From NCBI RefSeq assembly GCF_040111675.1, contig NZ_CP157794.1:3369501-3433500 (forward strand): a stretch of 64,000 nt of DNA, given 5' to 3'. The position numbers and the translations under genes were made by a program. Under the pieces are notes generated by a model. That model was given only the letters and a program-made list of their open reading frames with translations. It was not told the DNA's origin and searched no databases. Shown here piece after piece: positions 18,355 to 27,148 of this stretch; the first letter of the stretch is position 1, and the number at the start of each line of letters is the position of its first letter. The DNA comes from Salinarimonas sp. Its GTDB lineage: Bacteria > Pseudomonadota > Alphaproteobacteria > Rhizobiales > Beijerinckiaceae.

Positions 18355-19569
18355 ATGCCGCAACGCGCCCTCGTCCTCGAGCGAGCCTGGCTCGCTCTCG
18401 TCTTCGTCGGCTTCGGCGCCGTGGCGCAGACCTTCTTCTGGGGGATCGTCGGGCCGGCAACCATGGACCGGCTCGGGATCGGCGCCTCGGAGTTCGCGGG
18501 CGCCGTCGGCCTGGCGACGCTGGCGGCGGCGATCCTGTATCTCGCGCTCGGCCCGCTCGTCGCGCGGCTGCCCGCGGAACGGGCGCTCGCCGTCGGGCTC
18601 CTCGCCGCGGGGCTCGCGCTCGTCGCGGCGCCGCTCGCCCCGACCGTCGCGGCGTTCACCCTGGCCTTCGTCGTGCTGCGGCTCGGCGCCCGGCACGTTT
18701 TGTCTCATGCCGTCGAGATGCGGATGAGCGAGGAGCGGGAGCGCCTCGGCGGCTTCGGCGCGCAGCTCGTCGCCTTCGGCTATCCGGTTTCCATCCTCGT
18801 CGTCGCCCCGGCGCTCGTCGCGGCGGCGGCGATCCTCTCGCCGGGCGACCTCCTCGCCGTCGCCGGCGCGGCGACGCTCGCCTGCGGCTGCATCGCGCTC
18901 GTGCGCGCCGCGCCGCAGAAGGCGGCGGCCGCGGCCGCGGCCGCGATCGCGCCGATTCGCGCGTCCTTCGGGGCCATCCTCGCCGAGCCGCGCTTCGCCC
19001 TGCTCACGCTCGGCTACGCCGTACCCTTCGCCGTCGACACCGTCGCGCTCCTGTTCCACACGCGGCTGGCGCCGACGATCGGCTCGGTCCCGCTGCTCAC
19101 GCTCTACGCCCTCGGCCAGGTCACCGGGGGCGTTGTCGCGCACTGGGCCGCGCGCCGGATCGGCCCCGCGTGGCTCGTTCTCGCGCAGGCTCCGGCGCTC
19201 GCGCTGGGGGCGGCGGCGCTGTGGATCGCCGGCGAGGCGGCGGCCCCCGTCTTCTTCGCGCTGCTCGGCCTCGCGATCGCGGTCTCGAACTATGCGGGAG
19301 TCGCGTCATGGCAGGCCACGTTCGGCCACGAATTCCTGCGCACGGCCCTCGTCCTTCGCGGCGTCCTCGCCATGGCGGCGAGCGCGGTCGCCGCCGCGCT
19401 CGCCGGGCGGTGGTTCGATCTCGACGGGGGCGCCGACGCGCTCGCCGCGATGACGCTGGCGCTGGTCGCGCTCGTCGCGGCGTGCGGCGTCGCGATCCCG
19501 CGGCTCGGGCCGCGTCGCGACCCGAGCGCACGCGGCTCGGAGCGCCCCTCGGAGCGCACCGTGGCATGA
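18355..19569 (+). CDS. MFS transporter of the operon, candidate product exporter
   Basis: About 404 residues with roughly 12 hydrophobic segments in two halves split by a short basic/Ala loop (VRAAPQKAAAAAAAA), the usual MFS layout. The tail is short, basic and soluble. A GTG at 18352 is an in-frame alternative start. It begins 4 bp after the HAD gene and ends in ATGA with the next gene. Direction is not readable from sequence; export of the operon's product is inferred from context. It belongs to the same broad superfamily as the MFS gene at 48395. Confidence 0.85.
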   Translation: MPQRALVLERAWLALVFVGFGAVAQTFFWGIVGPATMDRLGIGASEFAGAVGLATLAAAILYLALGPLVARLPAERALAVGLLAAGLALVAAPLAPTVAAFTLAFVVLRLGARHVLSHAVEMRMSEERERLGGFGAQLVAFGYPVSILVVAPALVAAAAILSPGDLLAVAGAATLACGCIALVRAAPQKAAAAAAAAIAPIRASFGAILAEPRFALLTLGYAVPFAVDTVALLFHTRLAPTIGSVPLLTLYALGQVTGGVVAHWAARRIGPAWLVLAQAPALALGAAALWIAGEAAAPVFFALLGLAIAVSNYAGVASWQATFGHEFLRTALVLRGVLAMAASAVAAALAGRWFDLDGGADALAAMTLALVALVAACGVAIPRLGPRRDPSARGSERPSERTVA

Positions 19570-21107
19570 GCGTCGATGTCGGCGTGCTGATCGTCGGGGC
19601 GGGCCTCTCGGGAAGCGCCGCCCTGGCACGGTTGCTCCGCGCGGCTCCGCGGGAGCGGGTGCTCGTCGTCGATGAGGGCGGCGACCCGGCGAACGGGACC
19701 GGCGCCGAAGCGGCGCGCGTGGTCCTGCGGGCGTCGGACCGCACCGCGACGACGCTCGACCCGTGGTGGACTGACCGGCGGCTGGGCGGCGCCGCCAATC
19801 TCTGGTACGGCCAGATCTCCCGTTTCGAGCCGATCGACTTCGCCTCCCTCGCCTTTCCCGGCGAGGGCGGTTCCGTCGCCCGCAGCCGCCCTTGGCCGAT
19901 CGACCGGGCGGCGCTCGACCCCTTCTACGACTTCGTCGAGACGCTGCTCTCGCCCGTCTCCGCCGCTCCGGCGCTCAATCCCGGGGCGCGCTTGCCGGAG
20001 GGCTGGACCGCGCGTCGTCGGGTGGGCCGCGCCGAGCGGGCGATCCACGAGGCCCTCGCCGCCGGCGGCTGGGAGCCCCATGCGGGCGCGACGTGCCTCG
20101 GGGGCCATGCCTGGGCCGCGGCTCCGATCGACCCGGTGACGCTCGCGCCGTTGCGCTCCGGCGGCCCGGCCGACCATGCCCGCAACCCCGTCTGGCACAC
20201 GCGGCGGGCCACTGAAGGAGCCACGAGGGCGACGCTGTGGGTCGGGGCCCGCGTCCTCTCCGTCGCGCCGCGTGGCGACGATCTCGAGGTCCGCGTCGAA
20301 CGCGCCGACGGCGTCGCGCGCGTGCGCGCACGCGCGATCGTCCTCGCCTGCGGCGTTCTCGAAACGGTCGCGCTCCTGCGGCGCTCGGGTTTGACGCATC
20401 CCCGTCTCGGCCGGGACTTCACCTTCACCACGGAGGCTACGGCCTATGTCGCGACCGACCTTCGGCGCTGCGCCAGCGCGACGGAGCTGGCGATCGCGCG
20501 CATGGCGGCGATCTCGACGAAAGGACTCTACGCGCCGTCCGTCCCGGGACTCGTCAAGGGCGGAAAGATCTCCGCCTACGACGCGCGCGGCTTCGAGGGC
20601 GACGCCCGCCACGAGCGCAAGATCCGGGCCGCGACCGGCTCCGACCCGGACCTGCTGTCGCCCGCCTCGCGGCTGACCGTGAAACTCAGCTTCAAGGGGG
20701 AATCCGTCGCCTGGGAGGGGAAGCGGATCGCGCCGCCGGAGCCCACCGCGATCGACGGCGCGGAGCACGTTCTCGACTACACGCCCCACCCCCACGACAG
20801 GCGGCTCGTCGCCCGGGTGCGCGCGGCCTTCGCCGAGATCGCCGCCCTCTTCCCCGGCGGGCGCGTCATCGCCTCGAGCGACAACGTCGACGGGAGGGAC
20901 CGGAGCTCGGCGCACCTTCACGGGGGCGCGATCTGCGGCACATGCGCGGCGGCGGCGGTCACGGACAGGGACTGCGCGCTCTTCGCCGAACCGCGCCTTT
21001 TCGTGGCAGACGCATCGATCATGCCGAGCTCGGGCGCGACGAATTCGTCGCTGACCGCCATGGCCAACGCAGCGCGCGTGGCGGACGCCGTCGCGGCGCG
21101 GCTCTGA
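19566..21107 (+). CDS. GMC-type FAD-dependent oxidoreductase
   Basis: 513 residues from the ATG in ATGA. The FAD dinucleotide-binding motif VGAGLSGSAAL is at 10-20, followed by GGAANLWYGQISRF as the GMC signature-like region. The C-terminal part has SSAHLHGGAICG (catalytic-His region) and LFVADASIMPSSGATNSSL, the second GMC landmark. The family oxidises alcohols to carbonyls. It is the last gene of the operon, 120 bp before the second copy of the 19-bp repeat, so the operon exactly fills the putative element. Confidence 0.87.
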   Translation: MSVDVGVLIVGAGLSGSAALARLLRAAPRERVLVVDEGGDPANGTGAEAARVVLRASDRTATTLDPWWTDRRLGGAANLWYGQISRFEPIDFASLAFPGEGGSVARSRPWPIDRAALDPFYDFVETLLSPVSAAPALNPGARLPEGWTARRRVGRAERAIHEALAAGGWEPHAGATCLGGHAWAAAPIDPVTLAPLRSGGPADHARNPVWHTRRATEGATRATLWVGARVLSVAPRGDDLEVRVERADGVARVRARAIVLACGVLETVALLRRSGLTHPRLGRDFTFTTEATAYVATDLRRCASATELAIARMAAISTKGLYAPSVPGLVKGGKISAYDARGFEGDARHERKIRAATGSDPDLLSPASRLTVKLSFKGESVAWEGKRIAPPEPTAIDGAEHVLDYTPHPHDRRLVARVRAAFAEIAALFPGGRVIASSDNVDGRDRSSAHLHGGAICGTCAAAAVTDRDCALFAEPRLFVADASIMPSSGATNSSLTAMANAARVADAVAARL

Positions 21108-21229
21108 TCCTCGCAGGAACGACCGCGCCCGCTGGTGAACGCGGTTCCAGCTAGGGCACGAGGCGCGGCTGGGCCGCTGTCTTCCGCGAGCCCGCGCGCC
21201 TCGGCGCGCCGTTCTGCCGACGAGCTCTC

Positions 21230-21248
21230 GAGCTACGGGCCCCCGAGG
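21230..21248. repeat. 19-bp direct repeat, copy 2 (putative distal attachment site)
   Basis: Exact copy of 12929-12947, containing 13 bases of the tRNA 5' end. The bases beyond it do not continue a tRNA structure. It lies in a 268-bp gap between the GMC gene and ndk; the rest of that gap holds only the ndk hairpin. Confidence 0.55.
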
Positions 21249-21319
21249 GGTCGCCGGACCGATGTAGTCGATCGCGGCGCGTTCGTCACGTCCGTTCCCG
21301 ACGCGCCGCGCGAGACGAC

Positions 21320-21352
21320 GCGGCCCCGGACCGCTGGGCGATCCGGGGCCGC
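21320..21352 (-). terminator. Hairpin downstream of ndk
   Basis: An 11-bp perfect stem GCGGCCCCGGA / TCCGGGGCCGC with an 11-nt loop, 23 bp past the ndk stop. There is no U-run on the minus-strand side, so intrinsic termination is plausible but not certain. Confidence 0.6.
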
Positions 21353-21375
21353 GTTCGCCGCCGAGGCGGCGCGCG

Positions 21376-21798
<423 letters not shown>

Positions 21799-22000
21799 GT
21801 CGGGAAATCCGTTTCCGTGAGGGGGTGGAAGATGGCGGGCTTATAGCCGTCGCCCTCGCCGCCCTCAAGCGTTTCCGGAGGTCCCGGGAGCATCGGTCCA
21901 CCAGGTGGAAATTCGGCGGGTGGACGAGACGATGCGCGACGATGGGCGCGCCCGCGTCCCCCCGCGCGCCGCCTTCGGTGCGCCGCCTCGGTGCGCCGCT

Positions 22001-22270
22001 TCAGTGCGCCGCGAGGAAGAGCCGGGCCGCCCGCTGCGCGGCCGCGATCTCCTCCGTCGACATCTCCTCCGACAATTCGGCGCGGCGCGCCACCGCGGCG
22101 CGGCAGCCCTTGGCGACGGCGACGTTGAGCCACTTGTGGGCGGCGACGAGGTCCATCGGCACCGAGCGCCCGACGGCGTGCATCATGCCGAGCTCGTAGA
22201 AGGCCTCGCCGGTGTCGAGATTGGGCGCGAGGGCGGCGATGTCTTGCGCGCCGAGATCGAGACGAGCCAT
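22001..22270 (-). CDS. Small Sel1-repeat-like protein
   Basis: 89 residues from the ATG at 22270, chosen because GGGGAGCAGGA precedes it; an ATG at 22297 is in frame upstream. One recognisable Sel1/TPR-like unit: AFYELGMMHAVGRSVPMDLV followed by AHKWLNVAVAKG, then an amphipathic helix (EEIAAAQRAARLFLAAH). Such single-repeat proteins are common in alphaproteobacteria, and their partner is generally unknown. It lies about 200 bp upstream of ndk on the same strand. Confidence 0.75.
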   Translation of the reverse strand: MARLDLGAQDIAALAPNLDTGEAFYELGMMHAVGRSVPMDLVAAHKWLNVAVAKGCRAAVARRAELSEEMSTEEIAAAQRAARLFLAAH

Positions 22271-22398
22271 GGTTCCTGCTCCCCTGCTTGCTTGCATCGT
22301 TGAAGGAAAGCTTGCAGTGACCGCGTGAAAGCTCGTCTAAAATTCGCGGTGAATCGGCGCGTAACCGCGGTGAACGCGGCCTTAAGTGAATCGCGGGT

Positions 22399-22451
22399 GA
22401 AGAAGCGGGGTGTGGCGAGCCTGGGGGAGAAGAAGCGGGGGGTGGCGAGCC
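22399..22451. repeat. 23-bp direct repeat, two copies
   Basis: Copies at 22399-22421 and 22429-22451 (GAAGAAGCGGGG...GTGGCGAGCC) differ at one base and are separated by 7 bp. No coding frame uses them convincingly. Confidence 0.6.
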
Positions 22452-23082
22452 CGGCCGGGGACCCGCCGCGACGGACGAGCCGGACGCGCGTCGGGCGATC
22501 GCTGTCGTCCGCCGCCTCGGCATGCCGGTCGGCGCTTTGCCGCTCACGGCATCACGCCAGGGCGCCGCACGGCCGACTGCGCACGGGGGCGAGCGGCTGC
22601 CAACGCCGCTCCGAGCGGTCGCGACCGCCGCGGGCGGCGGCGGGAGGTCGGGTGGGCCAGGGTCCGCGCCCGCAGGCGCAGGGGGCAGTGCTGGGGGGCG
22701 ATCCTGCGCCTGCGGGGGGTGCTTCGCGCGCTTCCAGGAGGGCACGAGCGAGCGACTGAAATCCTAGCCGAGCCCCCGGGGGAATGCAACTGATAAATAT
22801 CATCACCACGGCCCGAGCCACTTCTCGCGCGTAGCGGGTAAGTCAGAATCGGACGTCGCAGGGCGCGCGCCCGTGAAACAACTAAAGGTTATGCATCTTG
22901 ACGCGAAGCACGCAAAGGGGTGAGATCGCCCCGGATCGGGCGGAACGCCAGGAACGGTCAGGCGACCTGTGTCGGGGATGGGCTCCGGCGCCGTGGGCGA
23001 CGCCTCGCCCGGTTCCGAAGGAGGGACACGGCATGAAGTGGCTGCTGCCACGCATCAGCGTGTCCGTTAGCCTCCGCATGGT

Positions 23083-23113
23083 GCGGAAGACGAGCTTGCA
23101 CCTCGTCTTCCGC
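23083..23113. terminator. Perfect 11-bp hairpin, terminator-like or RNA element
   Basis: GCGGAAGACGA / TCGTCTTCCGC with a 9-nt loop. It lies about 120 bp beyond the stop of the minus-strand gene at 23234 and is followed on neither strand by a U-run. It could end that transcript or belong to an unannotated RNA. Confidence 0.4.
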
Positions 23114-23233
23114 TTCGCCCTAGGGAGCTGACAAAAAGGGGCGGGGCGGCGCGAGCCGTCCCGTCCCACTCCGGGTATGGTGATAGCACGAACGCAACCG
23201 CGCGCCAAGGACCTTCGCGTCGGCGGGCGGCGC

Positions 23234-23743
23234 TCATGCAACCTCGCGCGCGTTCTCGACCGCGTCGCGGACGAGGGCGTGCGGGTCGCGGTGGCGGGGC
23301 ATGAAGAACTCGCCGACGGCTTCGGGCAGGGAGGCGCGCGCGCCGGCGTTCCCGGCGGATTCTTCGGCGGCGGACTCTCCGGCGGCGGACTCTTCGGCGG
23401 CGTCCTCCTCCAGGAAGGCGCGCAGGCTCCACAGATGCCGGCGCAGGCGCCGCCAGGCGCCGGGCGGGGGTGCGTCCGCGACCTCGAGCGCCTCCGCCTC
23501 CCCCGCCGCGCAGGCGAGGGCGAAGAGCGCCCCCGCCCGGGAGCGCGGCCGGGCGTCGGAGGCGCGCTGGGCGATGTGGCCGAGCGTCACCGCGATCTCG
23601 TCCACCGCCCGATCCGCCGCCCGCCGCACCCGCCCGTCCTCCGACGCGAGCCCCCGCCCCTCCACCGCCCGCCGCGCCAGAGCCAGCCGCTCGGCCTCCA
23701 GGCACAGGTCCGCGAGCGGACACGCGGATGCGCGCTCCGGCAT
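23234..23743 (-). CDS. Hypothetical protein with an acidic low-complexity linker (169 aa)
   Basis: Not recognised. The N-terminal 90 residues are helical (LCLEAERLALARRAVEG, RVRRAADRAVDEIAVTLGHI). A linker of repeated EESAA units (about 115-135) follows, then a short conserved-looking tail (PEAVGEFFMPRHRDPHAL). The DNA under the linker is a short imperfect tandem repeat, so its length may vary between strains. GGAG lies 9-10 nt before the ATG. It is divergent from an HTH gene across an 82-bp gap with an inverted repeat, suggesting control by that regulator. Confidence 0.6.
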   Translation of the reverse strand: MPERASACPLADLCLEAERLALARRAVEGRGLASEDGRVRRAADRAVDEIAVTLGHIAQRASDARPRSRAGALFALACAAGEAEALEVADAPPPGAWRRLRRHLWSLRAFLEEDAAEESAAGESAAEESAGNAGARASLPEAVGEFFMPRHRDPHALVRDAVENAREVA

Positions 23744-23795
23744 GAGGGGGTCTCCTCGTTGTCGGTTGATGGTGTGCGAGGTTATAGTTGGACTC

Positions 23796-23816
23796 TCAGC
23801 TCAAGTCAACAGCTGA
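23796..23816. promoter_or_regulatory. Inverted repeat in a divergent intergenic region (candidate operator)
   Basis: TCAGCT-9 nt-AGCTGA, perfect 6-bp arms, located 10 bp before the first possible start of the HTH gene. TATAGT lies close by at 23783 in a notably AT-richer stretch. A natural site for autoregulation by the adjacent HTH protein. Confidence 0.4.
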
Positions 23817-23825
23817 ACTGTCATC

Positions 23826-24089
23826 TTGGTGAGAAAAGTGCCCGAGCCCCGCATCAGCAGCGAACAGGTCCGCGCCGCGAGGGCGCTGTTGCGCTGGGAG
23901 CAGAAGGACTTGGCGCGGGCGTCGGGGGTGTCGCTGCCGACGGTGATCCGGCTGGAGCGGGACCCGGGACCGCTGAAGGGCTATGCGCGCACGGTGGCGC
24001 TGATCCGCGGGGCGTTCGAGGCGGAGGGGTTGGTGTTCTTGATGCCGGGGGATGGTGGGGGTGAGGGGGTGCGGTTTTCTTCGCGTTGA
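23826..24089 (+). CDS. XRE-type HTH transcriptional regulator
   Basis: Up to 87 residues; TTG 23826, GTG 23829 and GTG 23838 are all possible starts. The helix-turn-helix is clear: VRAARALLRWEQKDLARASG followed by VSLPTVIRLERDPG. The C-terminal half (GYARTVALIRGAFEAEGLVF, ending GEGVRF) matches the short XRE proteins scattered in alphaproteobacterial chromosomes. It lies 99 bp upstream of a restriction-modification pair. Its size would fit a controller protein, but the tail is that of the common chromosomal type, so control of its divergent neighbour is the simpler reading. Confidence 0.8.
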   Translation: MVRKVPEPRISSEQVRAARALLRWEQKDLARASGVSLPTVIRLERDPGPLKGYARTVALIRGAFEAEGLVFLMPGDGGGEGVRFSSR

Positions 24090-24188
24090 GTCTTATCCCC
24101 ACCGGATCGGCCGACTTGTCGGAAGGCGGCTTTCCAAGACGCGAATCTTCGGCCTAAAGTGTCCGAGACGTGAACGGAACGTGCACAG

Positions 24189-26093
24189 ATGAATTTCCTG
24201 CCGCCGAGCGGATTCCTGGAAGGCCAAACGCCGGCAATGGACCGGCTCGACGCAGCGCGATCGTCGCTCATCCGCTTCGTCGCATCGCTCGGGGACGAGG
24301 CGCGCCGAAAGGCCGCGGCGGCAATCGCTTATCGGATGGCGACATCCTGGTGGCAGGATTCAACCGGCAATGCCCCCGCATTTCGGCTTCGGAAACCTAA
24401 TTTCAATGGACCGCTCTTGCCGCTGCCACAGCATGTTCGGGAGTCGGCGGAGTCGATCGGAATCGTGGGTGCAGCGCTCCCCTGCGCAGAGGCCAACGAG
24501 CTGATCGGGTCGATCTACGCGGCCTGTCTTCCCAGTGCGCACCGAGGCGCGACGGGCGTTTTCTACACTCCGCGCGCGATCGTCTCCCGCCTGCTCGATG
24601 GGATCCAGGTGGCGGGAGTCGATTGGGCTACGGCGCGAATCATTGACCCGGCTTGCGGCAGCGGGGCCTTTCTCGTGCAGTGTGCCGAGCGAATGATCGC
24701 ATCGCGGGCGAAAGCACCCTCCAACGAAGCGGGCGCCGACATCCGGGCCCGTTTGACTGGATGGGAGATCGACCCGACGGCCGCGTGGCTGAGCCAAGTC
24801 AGCATCGATCTCGTTTTGTATCGAGCGACGAGGCTACCTGAAGCGAGCCGCCAGAGCGTCCTTATCGTCGACAGCCTGAAGAAGGCAGACATCGAGCCCA
24901 GCTACGACTGTGTCGTTGGCAATCCGCCATATGGCCGCGTTCGGCTCGATGGCCGAGACCGTCAGCGATTTGCGCGCAGCCTCTACGGTCATGCGAACCT
25001 CTACGGCGTCTTCACGGACCTTGCACTTCGCATCGCGAACGAGCGCGGCGTGATCGGGTACGTGTCACCGGCGAGCTTTTTGGCAGGTGAGTATTTCAAG
25101 AATCTCCGCGGCGTCATTCGCTCCGAGGCACGCGTTGTCCACATCGACTTCGTTTCCGCGCGCAAGGGTGTGTTCGACACCGTCCTTCAGGAAACCGTGC
25201 TCTCGATTTACAAAAAATCAGATCGCTCTCGACGCGTTTCCGTCTCTGATCTGCGCTTCAAGAGCGGCACCGAATGCGCGGTCACGAAAGTCGGGGACCT
25301 CGAGCTAGCCGGCAAACCGGGTGCACCATGGATTATTCCACGGACCGGCGATGGCGTCAGGCTCGTCGAGTCCATGGGGCGCATGAAAGCCCGCCTCATC
25401 GATTGGGGGTACGCCGTAAGCACCGGCCCACTCGTCTGGAACCGACATAAGGAGCAGATTTGCTCGGAGGAGCGCCAGGGGTGCTACCCGTTGATTTGGG
25501 CCGAATGCGTGCGCCCAGATGGAACTTTCGCACCTCCATCGAAGCGTCGAGGTCACCAGCCCTTCTTTTGCCCAGCACCCGGCGAAAGTCGCTGGCTTCT
25601 GACACATCGCCAATGCGTGCTCCTGCAACGTACGACAGCCAAAGAGCAGGACCGGAGGCTCGTGGCGACGCTGCTCCCGGCGGACCTTCTGGCTCGGGCG
25701 GGCGCAGTCGTTGTCGAAAATCACTTGAACATGGTGAGACCGCTCGTTGACAAGCCAGCGATTTCACCTGAAGTTGTAGCGGCATTCCTGAACAGCTCGG
25801 CTGCCGACCGGGCGTTCAGGTGCTTGAGCGGAAGCGTCGCAGTGTCTGCATACGAGCTGGAGGCTCTCCCACTCCCTCCAGCACGGAAGCTCGCCCGTTT
25901 CGCCGGATTGGTGCTCCGGGGGGATAGCGCGGCTGCGCTCGATGCGGAACTCGCGCGGCTTTATGGGGAAGGCGCCGAAGGTGAACTCGTTGCCGAAGAT
26001 GTTGACGCGACCGCAAATCGAAGAGCGGCTGCAGCTGATCTTCCCTCCGGGGACACCAAAGCGGAACTATTGTACGCGAGAGCTCGCGGCTAG
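24189..26093 (+). CDS. N6-adenine DNA methyltransferase of a BsuBI/PstI-type system
   Basis: 634 residues with the motif order of gamma-class amino-methyltransferases: motif X FYTPRAIVSRL (125-135), SAM-binding motif I DPACGSGAFLVQ (153-164), a GWEIDPTAAW acidic motif, and catalytic motif IV NPPYGRV (245-251). The C-terminal half should hold target recognition. Paired with the downstream endonuclease it should protect host DNA by adenine methylation; the target cannot be assumed to be CTGCAG. GC content and codon choice (TTT, ATT, AAA-rich) are lower than the neighbours, suggesting transfer. The start is uncertain: no strong site precedes 24189, and ATG 24237 is an alternative. Confidence 0.88.
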   Translation: MNFLPPSGFLEGQTPAMDRLDAARSSLIRFVASLGDEARRKAAAAIAYRMATSWWQDSTGNAPAFRLRKPNFNGPLLPLPQHVRESAESIGIVGAALPCAEANELIGSIYAACLPSAHRGATGVFYTPRAIVSRLLDGIQVAGVDWATARIIDPACGSGAFLVQCAERMIASRAKAPSNEAGADIRARLTGWEIDPTAAWLSQVSIDLVLYRATRLPEASRQSVLIVDSLKKADIEPSYDCVVGNPPYGRVRLDGRDRQRFARSLYGHANLYGVFTDLALRIANERGVIGYVSPASFLAGEYFKNLRGVIRSEARVVHIDFVSARKGVFDTVLQETVLSIYKKSDRSRRVSVSDLRFKSGTECAVTKVGDLELAGKPGAPWIIPRTGDGVRLVESMGRMKARLIDWGYAVSTGPLVWNRHKEQICSEERQGCYPLIWAECVRPDGTFAPPSKRRGHQPFFCPAPGESRWLLTHRQCVLLQRTTAKEQDRRLVATLLPADLLARAGAVVVENHLNMVRPLVDKPAISPEVVAAFLNSSAADRAFRCLSGSVAVSAYELEALPLPPARKLARFAGLVLRGDSAAALDAELARLYGEGAEGELVAEDVDATANRRAAAADLPSGDTKAELLYARARG

Positions 26094-27087
26094 CACAGTA
26101 TTCGCTGGGCTGTACATTGGTGCCGTGCAAGGCACGGACTCCTATCTTGGTCCGGTCCACGTCTACCGCATGACCGCCGAGCAGGCGGAAAAGCTTGACG
26201 AAGTTTCCCGAAATAAATATGTTGAGTTGATTAAGCGAAAGCAAGCGATTTTTGGAACGAGATGGTATGCCGATAACACACGCGAACCGATCCGTGATGA
26301 GACGCTACGAGAAGGGCTCGTTGATCTCGGCGCTGTTACGGTCCGCAGGGATCTGCCGACTACTTCAGGCATGCCAAAGTACCAGTTAACGCAACAATTC
26401 GCGGCCCTTTTCGATCCGGATCTCGGGGATCAGGAGCTGATCGAGCGCATCGACGCGTTTCGAAAGAGGAGCCTGAGCCCGACCGCCCTCGCGCGCATTC
26501 GCGCTCGACAAGAAGCAGGGCGCACCGCGGCTGGAGAAGCCGTTTTCGTAGATCTTCCGAGCGGCGAGAGGCGACGGCTTTCCACCGGGGAGAGTTCCGT
26601 CATCATCAAATCGGTTGTCGAGCAGTTCATGCCTCGCTTCTTGGCGAGCCCGGCGGTGCTCTGGATCAGCGAGAGCAGCAACAAGGTGGTAGCGCGTGAC
26701 GACGCCCTGCTGGCAAAGCTAGGTCTAGCGATCGAAGCCGATAAACATCTTCCCGATCTCGTTATGGCCGATCTCGACCAAGATCGTTTCGTTCTGGTTT
26801 TCGCTGAAGTCGTCGCCACCGACGGCGCCATCACCGAGGCGCGGCGGAACGCACTGATGAAGATCGCGACCAAGGCCGGCCTTGGTAGCCGCGATGTGGC
26901 ATTCCTTACAGCGTATGCCGACCGGGATAGCCCGGCATTCCGTAAGACGATCTCCTCGATGAGCTGGGGCTCGTTCGCATGGTTCGCGTCGGAACCAGAC
27001 AGGTTGCTCATCATGCACGATCAATCGACCGGGACAACGCGTCTTGTGGACCTTATGCAGCAGTGGCAGATTGGAGGTGATGATTGA
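25942..27087 (+). CDS. BsuBI/PstI-family restriction endonuclease
   Basis: Up to 381 residues. The ATG at 25999 (MLTRPQIEERLQ, 362 aa) is the more natural N terminus, because the residues before it read like a shadow of the methyltransferase end; either start overlaps that gene. The C-terminal domain carries the family's nuclease core: WISESSNKVVARDD, then LPDLVMADL and LVFAEVVATDGAITEARR, an arrangement with acidic metal ligands as in the BsuBI/PstI family. The N-terminal part looks like a DNA-recognition domain. The gene is AT-richer than its surroundings. Methyltransferase first, nuclease second and overlapping, gives safe order of expression. Confidence 0.85.
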   Translation: MRNSRGFMGKAPKVNSLPKMLTRPQIEERLQLIFPPGTPKRNYCTRELAASTVFAGLYIGAVQGTDSYLGPVHVYRMTAEQAEKLDEVSRNKYVELIKRKQAIFGTRWYADNTREPIRDETLREGLVDLGAVTVRRDLPTTSGMPKYQLTQQFAALFDPDLGDQELIERIDAFRKRSLSPTALARIRARQEAGRTAAGEAVFVDLPSGERRRLSTGESSVIIKSVVEQFMPRFLASPAVLWISESSNKVVARDDALLAKLGLAIEADKHLPDLVMADLDQDRFVLVFAEVVATDGAITEARRNALMKIATKAGLGSRDVAFLTAYADRDSPAFRKTISSMSWGSFAWFASEPDRLLIMHDQSTGTTRLVDLMQQWQIGGDD

Positions 27088-27148
27088 AGGTGGCGCAACC
27101 GACGTAATTTCCGATCACGGGAGCTTAAGTCCAGCGCGCTGCCTGATG

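Larger units (their letters stand above)
12929..21248. mobile_element. Putative integrated element (about 8.3 kb) at the tRNA 5' end
   Basis: Bounded by a 19-bp exact direct repeat, one copy within a tRNA gene, with a decayed tyrosine integrase directly inside the tRNA-proximal end. The cargo is one co-directional operon of seven metabolic and transport genes. No conjugation, replication or phage structural genes are present, and the base composition of the cargo matches the host. If this was an integrative element it is now immobile. Integration at a tRNA 5' end is less usual than at the 3' end. Confidence 0.45.
22271..23233. other. About 960 bp without a convincing gene
   Basis: Open frames here have random-looking composition and no ribosome-binding sites. 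I see three things: a 23-bp near-perfect tandem repeat (22399-22451), an AT-rich palindrome TGATAAATATCA at 22791-22802 in an otherwise GC-rich stretch (possible promoter or operator), and a perfect 11-bp hairpin at 23083-23113. A small RNA in 22790-23113 is possible but unproven. Confidence 0.4.

Noticed and set aside
21224..21352. A second tRNA gene at the 21.23 kb repeat
   Set aside because: Only the acceptor 5' end and part of a D stem are present; no anticodon or T arm can be folded. Kept only as a repeat copy.
22325..22793. Overlapping frames in the 22.3-22.8 kb gap
   Set aside because: Random-looking Arg/Ala/Gly composition, several frames equally open, no ribosome-binding site.
22882..23241. 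119-codon minus-strand frame
   Set aside because: Composition resembles noise and it includes the hairpin and its own inverted repeat; no start signal.
23826..24089. Controller (C) protein of the restriction-modification system
   Set aside because: The C-terminal half and ending match common chromosomal XRE proteins, and the inverted repeat faces the divergent gene; no C-box found ahead of the methyltransferase.
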